This document shows, piece by piece, positions 57,427 to 64,000 of a stretch of DNA of 64,000 nt (position 1 is its first letter; the number at the start of each line of letters is the position of its first letter). The stretch is from Methanococcus voltae (GTDB lineage Archaea > AGJL01 > Methanococci > Methanococcales > Methanococcaceae): the NCBI RefSeq assembly GCF_017875395.1, contig NZ_JAGGMO010000001.1, positions 372,001 to 436,000 on the forward strand. Direction: 5' to 3'. Below the pieces are notes generated by a model. It worked only from the letters and a program-made list of their open reading frames with translations. It was not told the DNA's origin and ran no database searches. The translations under genes and the position numbers were made by a program.

Positions 57427-57982
57427 CGGAATCCTCTCCTAATATCGCTTTGGAGAATTCTTCTTCTGCGAGTATTTCATTAATTACTCCATCTAAGTCA
57501 ATATCATGTTGTTGTAAGTATACATTTGCAAGAATTACTACATCATTTTGTAACTCTTCAACTCTTTTTTTAAGATTCGTAGATTCATGTTCAATTTTTT
57601 CCACTTTTTCCATACTGGTTGCAGTAACTTTGGAAATTCCAATAAATGGATTTATTTGATTTGAAACCACTTCATAGAGAGCCATCATGTCTTGAAAATT
57701 CTCGTTTATGTTATGAATGTCACTTCTAAGATTTTCATTTTCTTTTCTTAGGTTGGTGACCATCATTTCAATCTTCGGAAACTTGGATTCAAGTTCACCC
57801 ATTTTGGCAAGAAGTTCTTCATTTGCAGCTACTAAATCATTATCTGATTCGGCTGTGGTTTCCTCATCTAATACGAAGCTGAATTCGTCTTCAGAATCAT
57901 CTTCAAGAGGTGTAGTATCATTCTTCTTGCCCAATTTGATCTTCTGTTTTATATCATCGATTATTTCAGAGATATTGGGCAT
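57416..57982 (-). CDS. flaC: Archaellum cytosolic ring protein FlaC (ArlC)
   Basis: 188 residues, acidic and largely coiled coil (about 50-150), with no membrane segment. FlaC with FlaD and FlaE forms the cytoplasmic ring under the motor and receives CheF/CheY signals. GGTGATAGT precedes ATG 57982, 10 bp after flaB3. Confidence 0.92.
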   Translation of the reverse strand: MPNISEIIDDIKQKIKLGKKNDTTPLEDDSEDEFSFVLDEETTAESDNDLVAANEELLAKMGELESKFPKIEMMVTNLRKENENLRSDIHNINENFQDMMALYEVVSNQINPFIGISKVTATSMEKVEKIEHESTNLKKRVEELQNDVVILANVYLQQHDIDLDGVINEILAEEEFSKAILGEDSDDW

Positions 57983-57992
57983 ACTATCACCG

Positions 57993-58712
57993 TTATTGGA
58001 GTGCTACAACTCTGTTTGCATATACTGGTGGCGTTGTAAAATCTATTATACCAGGTGCACCGAATTCAGGAACTACTTCCCCTTGAATTCTTATTCTGTT
58101 GCCGATAGGTTCTCCGACAATGTTACCTATATTTATAGCCAATAACACCTTATCTCCGTAATTAACTGTAGGGTGATATCCAGAAATTGAATTATCCATA
58201 TCTTGGAGTACTACAATACCAAATTTCTTCTCGTTAGGATTTTCAGCACTGTCACCATAGTTTGGATCTTCAAAAGGCCATGCACCTAATGCGTATACAT
58301 CATCATATTCAAAGATATCGCATGTACCATTTGCTTTTGATAATCTTACTATCCCACTACGACTATCATTGCTGGAATCGTAAAGTAGAGACATTTTTCT
58401 ATCGCCTGCAGAAAATGTAACGACGGTGGTTGCTAAATCAATTTCATCCCCAATGTTGGGAGATACCAATATTGCTATTTTATCTAAATTGTATTGGTCA
58501 ATGCTGTGACCTGTTATTTTAACTACTTGTAAACCGCTTGCAACTTGTTGAGTACTTTCTTGCCCAACTACTGCAGCTTTATGTTGTAATTTACCTGCTG
58601 TATTTATAATAACTGAAGCAGCTACGGCCGCTACTAAAACAAGAGCTATGAAAATTATCAGCGTACCAATACCGACGGCACCCTTCTTATTTTTCATGAA
58701 ATTTTTTAACAT
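57993..58712 (-). CDS. flaB3: Flagellin (archaellin) FlaB3
   Basis: 239 residues, the longest flagellin here. The leader ends MKNKKG with cleavage before AVGIGTL by the preflagellin peptidase FlaK; the hydrophobic helix (about 13-32) forms the filament core. Sequons NGT and NDS could be N-glycosylated. It is the most divergent of the B-type flagellins and may be the hook-like proximal part of the filament (reported role in M. voltae). GAGGTGGATGGCGC precedes the ATG. Confidence 0.94.
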   Translation of the reverse strand: MLKNFMKNKKGAVGIGTLIIFIALVLVAAVAASVIINTAGKLQHKAAVVGQESTQQVASGLQVVKITGHSIDQYNLDKIAILVSPNIGDEIDLATTVVTFSAGDRKMSLLYDSSNDSRSGIVRLSKANGTCDIFEYDDVYALGAWPFEDPNYGDSAENPNEKKFGIVVLQDMDNSISGYHPTVNYGDKVLLAINIGNIVGEPIGNRIRIQGEVVPEFGAPGIIDFTTPPVYANRVVALQ

Positions 58713-58764
58713 GCGCCATCCACCTCAATATAAAAAAAATAAATTAAGTATTACCTTAATTTAT

Positions 58765-59415
58765 CTATTGTAATTGAACTACTTTTGAATCGTTTAAGTA
58801 GGTAGCTGGGGTGGTAAATGAGATGATACCTGGTGCACCAAATTCTGGTTGAACTGAACCGGTGATTGATGTTCTTGGAGTTGTTGAGAATGATGTTGTG
58901 TTAAGTGTAATTGCTACTAAGTCACCTTTGTTGATAACTGGGTTAGCTGCAGTACATGAGTCGTCAGCATCCTGAATAACTACAATACCGAATTTTGTTG
59001 CAGTTGCGTTAGTCCAGTTTACATTATCGTTGTCAAAGATGTCTCCACCATTAGTTAAGTCTTTGTATGAAGATTGATTGTATTTATAAACTCTTTTGTT
59101 TGAGCCATCTGATAACATGATTACAGCTTGGCTTAAGTCAATTGCTGAACTTCCTGCGTTAGGTGAAATGTAAATTGCAGTTTTGTTTATGTTAGCATTG
59201 TTGTGCATTCCCATAACTTGTGATATTTGTAAACCACTTGCAACTTGTTCTGTACTTTCTTTTCCTGTTGTTGAAGCTTTTTGTTGTAAAAAGCCACTTG
59301 TGTTGATTAAAACACTTGCAGCTACTGCCGCAACTAATACCATTGCTATGAATACTATTAAGGTACCTATACCTGAAGCACCTTTTTTGTTACTCATGAA
59401 TTCTTTTATTTTCAT
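58765..59415 (-). CDS. flaB2: Flagellin (archaellin) FlaB2
   Basis: 216 residues with leader ending SNKKG before ASGIGTL, hydrophobic helix and several N-glycosylation sequons (NKT, NQS, NWT, NAT, NTT). A 144-bp block of its 5' part (59249-59392) is identical to flaB1 (59972-60115). A major structural flagellin. GAGGTTATTCTT precedes the ATG. Confidence 0.96.
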   Translation of the reverse strand: MKIKEFMSNKKGASGIGTLIVFIAMVLVAAVAASVLINTSGFLQQKASTTGKESTEQVASGLQISQVMGMHNNANINKTAIYISPNAGSSAIDLSQAVIMLSDGSNKRVYKYNQSSYKDLTNGGDIFDNDNVNWTNATATKFGIVVIQDADDSCTAANPVINKGDLVAITLNTTSFSTTPRTSITGSVQPEFGAPGIISFTTPATYLNDSKVVQLQ

Positions 59416-59481
59416 AAGAATAACCTCTTAAATTTAATAATTTAGTCGAATAGTAATTAGAAGTAATTATTATTAATTTAA

Positions 59482-60138
59482 TTATTGTAATTCAACAACT
59501 TTTGTTGTGAATGTAGCTGGTGTTGTAAATTCGATGATACCTGCTGCACCAAATTCTGGTTGTAATTTACCTGAAACGTGTGATCTGGTAGGTACTCCAT
59601 TTGTTGTTGAGAAAACAGCTCCTGTGTTAATTGCAATAGCCACTAAGTCACCTTTGTTGATAACTTGGTTTTTAGCTACTGAACCGTCAAAGTCCTGTAA
59701 TGAAACTACCTGATATTCGGTAGCAGATGTATTTGATAATAAGGTAGCACTTAATACGTCAGGTGTTCCTGATGTACCATCTATTGCAGATTCATTTGCT
59801 TTTAAAACAGCACTTACGCCATTGTATGTAACAAATAATTTAGCCTGACTTAAGTCAATTGCTGAACTTCCTGCGTTAGGAGTAATGTATGCTACGATGT
59901 GTGTAATGTTTTCACTTGTTGTACTGTTAACACCAGTTACACCAGTTATTTGTAAACCGCTTGCAACTTGCTCTGTACTTTCTTTTCCTGTTGTTGAAGC
60001 TTTTTGTTGTAAAAAGCCACTTGTGTTGATTAAAACACTTGCAGCTACTGCCGCAACTAATACCATTGCTATGAATACTATTAAGGTACCTATACCTGAA
60101 GCACCTTTTTTGTTAGTCAAAAATTCTTTTATGTTCAT
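59482..60138 (-). CDS. flaB1: Flagellin (archaellin) FlaB1
   Basis: 218 residues with leader ending TNKKG before ASGIGTL, and sequons NST, NIT, NES and NTS. It is the first gene of the flaB1-to-flaJ transcript and a major flagellin. A strong GGAGGT lies in an ATACCTC-G-GAGGTAT palindrome (60142-60156). Its promoter with TACATA hexamers lies at 60231-60381. Confidence 0.96.
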   Translation of the reverse strand: MNIKEFLTNKKGASGIGTLIVFIAMVLVAAVAASVLINTSGFLQQKASTTGKESTEQVASGLQITGVTGVNSTTSENITHIVAYITPNAGSSAIDLSQAKLFVTYNGVSAVLKANESAIDGTSGTPDVLSATLLSNTSATEYQVVSLQDFDGSVAKNQVINKGDLVAIAINTGAVFSTTNGVPTRSHVSGKLQPEFGAAGIIEFTTPATFTTKVVELQ

Positions 60139-60141
60139 ACT

Positions 60142-60381
60142 ATACCTCCGAGGTATTTTAGTAAGTCTACTTATGCATAGTTGTATTTACCCCTGGGGGA
60201 TGTTCCCGAATAAATATGTTGTTTTTTGTTATTATATACTTTTTTTGCACTTCTTTAAGCATATGGTTTTGTATATGGTTATGTAGTAACTATTGTAGTT
60301 AAATATGTAGTTTTTTATGTAACTATTTAGGTATGTAGTTATGTAGGTAAATATGTATTTAAACATGTACATAGTTATGTA
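60142..60381 (-). promoter_or_regulatory. Promoter, leader and TACATA cluster upstream of flaB1
   Basis: From the gene outward: the GGAGGT palindrome (60142-60156), a leader of roughly 70 nt with CCCC/GGGG-type hairpin potential (60188-60206), a TATA box preceded by a run of seven A (60234-60247, minus strand CAAAAAAAGTATAT), a conserved block at 60255-60274, then seven TACATA hexamers on the minus strand and one on the plus strand (60280-60381). TACATA is the reported binding motif of the archaellum activator EarA. The following 60382-60781 is AT-rich, with T-runs on the minus strand that probably end flaA transcription. Confidence 0.7.
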
Positions 60382-60659
60382 GGTAATAACTGACCTAAAA
60401 AAGAAAATAAATTAAAAAAAATAGATAAAATAACTTAAAATTATTTTTAAAACCAATTTTATAATTTTTTACAAAAAATACATGCTAGTATACTATATAT
60501 TATAATATAAAGCTTTAAAAATCTATATTGAATATAGCCCTATTATTTAAAATTATCCCCTTTAATTAAAAAAATAATTTATTTTTTAAGTTATTACTTA
60601 GTATATTTGACTGAATGTAAAGGTGTAATTCATAAACTTGTGAATTAATCAGCTTAAAA

Positions 60660-60781
60660 ATGTAATTAAAATACATGATATATGTATTAAAAAAATAATA
60701 AAATAAAAAAATAAATAAAAAAATAAGATGCTAAAATAATAAAAAAAAGAATAATAACTAATTTGCTAAATATTTTAGTCA
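60660..60781 (-). terminator. Oligo-T terminator region after flaA
   Basis: On the minus strand the DNA after the flaA stop contains several runs of five to eight T, the usual archaeal termination signal. It separates flaA from the flaB1 transcript. Confidence 0.6.
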
Positions 60782-61438
60782 TTATTGTAATATAACTACA
60801 TCTTCAGTTTTGTCATACGCAGTTGGCAAAATGTAGGTAAATTGTGTTTTAAAACCTATTTCTGATTGTAAATATCCATTTAATCTTGTCCTAGGTGCTA
60901 AGTCTAAGTTTGTACAATTTATTGTTATTACTGCCATGTCGCCTTTTCCAAGTACGGGAGATGCTGCAGTACAGGAACCATCGTCATCTTGAATAACAAT
61001 AACTCCAAAATTATAATCTGGCAATATCCCACCGTTATTCCAAGCTTTTGAACCAGTTAAATCAAATATTTGTTCATTGACGTTTTCAAAATAAGTGCTA
61101 TCATAGGATATAGCAGCTGTTGAATCTCCGTCAGTCATTAATATTTTAGTATTTTTTAAATCCACAGGTTTACTACCGGGTGAAGGTGTAACATATATTG
61201 TAAGCTTATCAATAATTGGCCCATTTAACTTACCGCATGTTTGAACAATCTTTAATCCTGTTGAAACTTGTTCCGTACTTTCTGTTCCTGCTGTTGAAGC
61301 TTTTTGTTGTAAAAAGCCACTTGTATTTACTAAAACACTTGCAGCTACTGCCGCAACTAATACCATTGCTATGAATACTATTAAGGTACCCACACCAGTT
61401 GCACCTTTTTTGTTATTCATAAACTCTTTTACTTTCAT
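60782..61438 (-). CDS. flaA: Flagellin (archaellin) FlaA
   Basis: 218 residues with leader ending NNKKG before ATGVGTL, hydrophobic helix and the sequon NCT. It diverges from the B-type flagellins in the outer domain and ends [10 protein letters not shown]. It has its own promoter and is a minor flagellin distributed in the filament (known in M. voltae). GGAGGGAAATC precedes the ATG. A 640-bp gap separates it from flaB1. Confidence 0.95.
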   Translation of the reverse strand: MKVKEFMNNKKGATGVGTLIVFIAMVLVAAVAASVLVNTSGFLQQKASTAGTESTEQVSTGLKIVQTCGKLNGPIIDKLTIYVTPSPGSKPVDLKNTKILMTDGDSTAAISYDSTYFENVNEQIFDLTGSKAWNNGGILPDYNFGVIVIQDDDGSCTAASPVLGKGDMAVITINCTNLDLAPRTRLNGYLQSEIGFKTQFTYILPTAYDKTEDVVILQ

Positions 61439-61878
61439 GATTTCCCTCCAGCAATGTAAAAAGTAAAGTCTTATAACTTAAATTCAAAATTAGTAGTGCC
61501 CTACTAAAATTATTAAATCGAATAAGTAAACATTATAATAAGATATACCTATTAACGTATGTTTTAAAGGCATAACTTGGAAGATCGTAATAATAGATAC
61601 GTTTTAAAGTAATTAGATTGATAAAAAGATAATTCATTAAATTTACCGGCGATAAATTATGGATGGTATCAACCGGCGTTACATCTGAATATACTAAAAT
61701 AGTCTTTTTCTAATAATATACTTTTTTTGTAGTTTATTAAGCACTTGGTTAAGTATTTAATTAAGTACTTATGTAAGCAGGTAGTTATGTAGGTAAAATT
61801 TAAAAATAACCTACATAAGCATATGCAAAAAAACTATATTATATAAGATAACCATAATTTAAGTGTAAGCGTGATAGT
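61439..61878. promoter_or_regulatory. Divergent control region of flaA and the HEAT-repeat gene
   Basis: 440 bp. The flaA TATA box and A-run (61716-61729, minus strand) match the flaB1 promoter base for base, and the conserved block recurs at 61737-61756 with identical spacing. TACATA hexamers occur at 61770-61775 and 61786-61791 (minus) and 61812-61817 (plus). The flaA leader of about 260 nt contains a TAGTAG/CTACTA hairpin (61487-61502) and two copies of CGCCGGT (about 61647-61675). Confidence 0.7.
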
Positions 61879-63657
61879 ATGATGAATGGATACAAAGATG
61901 ATGAAAAGTATTTTGATATAAAGGTTAATTTAAATCTGAATAATATTGGCGAATTTAAAAATTTCAGAGAAATATTATTTTCAGGTAAATTCAGTATTGA
62001 AAACCCGAAAATAATAAATAAACTGATACCAGAATACAAAAAATCATTACAAAAAGACTTTAAATTCAAATGGGCCACATTAAAAGCCATGTCCATAATA
62101 GTTACTGCATATCCAGAACATTTGAAACCATTGATGCCCACGATAGTTGAAATGTTAAAAGATTCTGATTGGAGAACTCGTAAAAATTCTCTTGAATTTC
62201 TTGGTGATGCAGGATTAGTATGTTATGAGCTTGTTAATGAATATATGGACCATATCATAGCAATGTTAGATGATGAGAACCCTAACGTTGTATGTTCATC
62301 AGCTTACACAATTTCAAAAATATCATTGAACCCAAAATGTAATAATCCTAAAAAACTTATAAACTTACTAAATAACAAAATAAAATCTAAATTATTGTTG
62401 ATTGAAATTTTAAAAAATATGAGTAATATAAATCCCGAATTACTCAAAGATAGTTCAAATAATCTTTTTGAATATTTGGACGACAAAAACCCTGAAATAG
62501 TAATAAAAGCCCTTGAAATAATATATAATATTAAACCCAAAAATATTTCATATACAAATGCCGAAAAAGTAATTTTAAAAATGGATTCTAGTAATAAAGA
62601 TATTAAAATTTCTGCACTTAATACAATAGCAGAATTATCTAAATTAGAACCTGAAAAATTTCAGGATATAATGCCCGAAATTATTGAATTTATAAAGTAC
62701 GAAGAAAGGGACGTAAAAATCCCTGCTATTGATACTTTAAATAACATATGTCATCTAAGCCCAAGTGACGTAAATGAATTAGATTTAGAAGTTTACATAG
62801 ATACATCAGATTATGAATTAAAATATTCTGCAATGACATTATTACAGACATTATCCAATTTAGAATCTAAAACGGCTAAAAAATACAAAAAAATTGTCGA
62901 AAAAACCGTTGATGACGATAATGACAGCATTATTAAAAAATCAATTGCCATTATGGGAAACTTTGGAAAATTCGATAAATATTGTAAAGATAAATATATT
63001 CCTATTTTAAAATCTAAATTTTTAAATTCGGAATATAAAAAAGAATCTACCATATCATTAATTAAATTAGGATATGTGGATAAAAAAATTGTAGAATTAA
63101 TATTTAACTGTATTAAGAATATTAATTTAGAAATACAATTCTTAAAGTGTGTATTTGAACAATATCCTTATGAATTATTGGAAGATTTAAAAAAACACAC
63201 GATAAAAATAAGAGATAACGTATCTCTAAAATTAAAGAATGCCAAAAATAAATTAATAAATGCCAATGAAAATGGTGAAAAAGTTATTACGTCTCAGGAC
63301 ATCTACGATTCTGAAATGTTGGACAATTTTGAAGAATTGATATCAATAGCAGAATATAGGTTGAATGAATACGAAAATACAAACAATAGAAACATAAAAC
63401 TTGGTCAAACTTTGGAAATTTCAGATGAAGAATGTGTTGTGCTCGCACTTAAATCCGAATGTATGGAAGTAGAGCTTGAAGACGGCAGGCAGGTATATAT
63501 TGTCCCGAAAGATAAATCTATGCAAACAATATTATCAAATGAATTATTGGAATTTGTAGACAATAATCAAGATAATGAATTTGATTTGTATAAATTATCG
63601 CATGAAATAATGATACAATCATTGATTGAAACCACTTTAAAAGATAAGAGAGTATAG
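61879..63657 (+). CDS. HEAT-repeat protein divergent from the fla operon
   Basis: 592 residues. From about 40 to 420 it consists of HEAT-like helical repeats (for example MPTIVEMLKDSDWRTRKNSLEFLG and VIKALEIIYNI-type units), followed by a helical region and a C-terminal small domain (about 505-592, LEDGRQVYIVPKD). No membrane segment or catalytic motif. Such proteins serve as scaffolds. It shares its control region with flaA, so a link to motility or chemotaxis is conceivable. Two adjacent ATGs (61879, 61882) follow GTGATAGT. Confidence 0.75.
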   Translation: MMNGYKDDEKYFDIKVNLNLNNIGEFKNFREILFSGKFSIENPKIINKLIPEYKKSLQKDFKFKWATLKAMSIIVTAYPEHLKPLMPTIVEMLKDSDWRTRKNSLEFLGDAGLVCYELVNEYMDHIIAMLDDENPNVVCSSAYTISKISLNPKCNNPKKLINLLNNKIKSKLLLIEILKNMSNINPELLKDSSNNLFEYLDDKNPEIVIKALEIIYNIKPKNISYTNAEKVILKMDSSNKDIKISALNTIAELSKLEPEKFQDIMPEIIEFIKYEERDVKIPAIDTLNNICHLSPSDVNELDLEVYIDTSDYELKYSAMTLLQTLSNLESKTAKKYKKIVEKTVDDDNDSIIKKSIAIMGNFGKFDKYCKDKYIPILKSKFLNSEYKKESTISLIKLGYVDKKIVELIFNCIKNINLEIQFLKCVFEQYPYELLEDLKKHTIKIRDNVSLKLKNAKNKLINANENGEKVITSQDIYDSEMLDNFEELISIAEYRLNEYENTNNRNIKLGQTLEISDEECVVLALKSECMEVELEDGRQVYIVPKDKSMQTILSNELLEFVDNNQDNEFDLYKLSHEIMIQSLIETTLKDKRV

Positions 63658-63805
63658 TATAAAATTATACTTTTAAATATTGAAAATAATCTTTAAATAT
63701 AACCTCTATTAATTGAATGCACCTTGTAAATATATTAAAAGAATATTAAATATCATAAAATTTTGTTTTATATCATTTTATTTTAAATAATTCAATTAAT
63801 TCGTT

Positions 63806-64000
63806 TTAATCGTCTATTTTAACAAGTACTATAGGACTATGCTCCATATCACTTAAAATTTTCTCAGTTATAATATAGGTGTTATATTTTTTCATCAAAT
63901 CGTGTATTGACTTAGTATAAGGTACTTGAGAGGTATCTGCAAGATTTGCAATATATAACAATAATTCCATGGAATATTTTTTATAACAATTATTTCCAGT
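63806..64000 (-). CDS. Partial unidentified protein, C-terminal 64 residues
   Basis: An open frame on the minus strand enters from beyond 64000 and stops at 63806. The visible sequence begins TGNNCYKKYSMELLLYIANL and ends SPIVLVKIDD, without a break. It is too short to identify. The 148-bp gap to the HEAT-repeat gene (convergent) has no gene. Confidence 0.6.
   Translation of the reverse strand, partial: TGNNCYKKYSMELLLYIANLADTSQVPYTKSIHDLMKKYNTYIITEKILSDMEHSPIVLVKIDD

Overview
The window is chromosomal DNA of a mesophilic methanogenic archaeon of the genus Methanococcus. The closest fit is M. voltae: it is very AT-rich, most genes are preceded by GGTGA-type ribosome binding sites, UGA is read as selenocysteine in a hdrA-vhu-fwdB cluster, and there are four flagellin genes (flaA, flaB1, flaB2, flaB3) ahead of flaC-flaJ. 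No plasmid, phage, insertion sequence or CRISPR array was seen; this is core chromosome. Species assignment is inferred from gene content, not from a database search.

Layout. (1) 129-8693, minus strand: ribosomal protein L15e behind a structured leader, then nine subunits of the Ehb energy-converting membrane hydrogenase (ehbE-F-G-HI-J-K-L-M-O), without the large subunit EhbN. (2) 9164-21127: the Mcr activation ATPase AtwA, a small thioredoxin, a DUF169 protein, a radical SAM protein, ThiD-ThiN fusion, SAM synthetase with a candidate pseudoknot leader, an Era-like GTPase next to the cell-division protein SepF, CDP-archaeol synthase, and an ACT-domain protein beside homoserine dehydrogenase. 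(3) 21189-23317: tRNA-Sec, isopentenyl phosphate kinase and methanogenesis marker 8. Beyond marker 8 is a GC-rich, tandemly duplicated inverted-repeat element (23611-23724) that no gene explains.

(4) 24772-33223, plus strand: selenoprotein hdrA, vhuD (two Sec codons), vhuG, vhuA, vhuU (Sec), polyferredoxin vhuB and fwdB (Sec). Together these encode the hydrogenase, heterodisulfide reductase and formylmethanofuran dehydrogenase parts of the electron-bifurcating complex that joins the last and first steps of methanogenesis. SECIS hairpins lie just after vhuD, vhuU and fwdB; none was found next to hdrA. (5) 33431-50504: housekeeping and coenzyme genes: a HisA/HisF relative, comE, cbf5, an autoregulated-looking GbsR/MarR-type repressor followed by an RND exporter and a secreted repeat protein, a UbiA prenyltransferase (archaeal lipid synthesis), an endonuclease IV relative, glmS, intron-containing tRNA-Trp, an orphan type IV pilin, a RecJ-like nuclease and a PAPS-reductase-like protein.

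(6) 50629-61438, minus strand: the archaellum cluster flaA, flaB1-B2-B3-C-D-E-F-G-H-I-J. flaA and flaB1 have near-matching promoters, and TACATA hexamers crowd the DNA upstream of both. Opposite flaA a HEAT-repeat protein is transcribed divergently, and the window ends inside an unidentified minus-strand gene.

Together the genes cover hydrogen and electron handling (Ehb, Vhu-Hdr-Fwd, AtwA), the selenocysteine decoding that part of it needs (tRNA-Sec, SECIS), ether-lipid synthesis (Ipk, CarS, UbiA) and motility.
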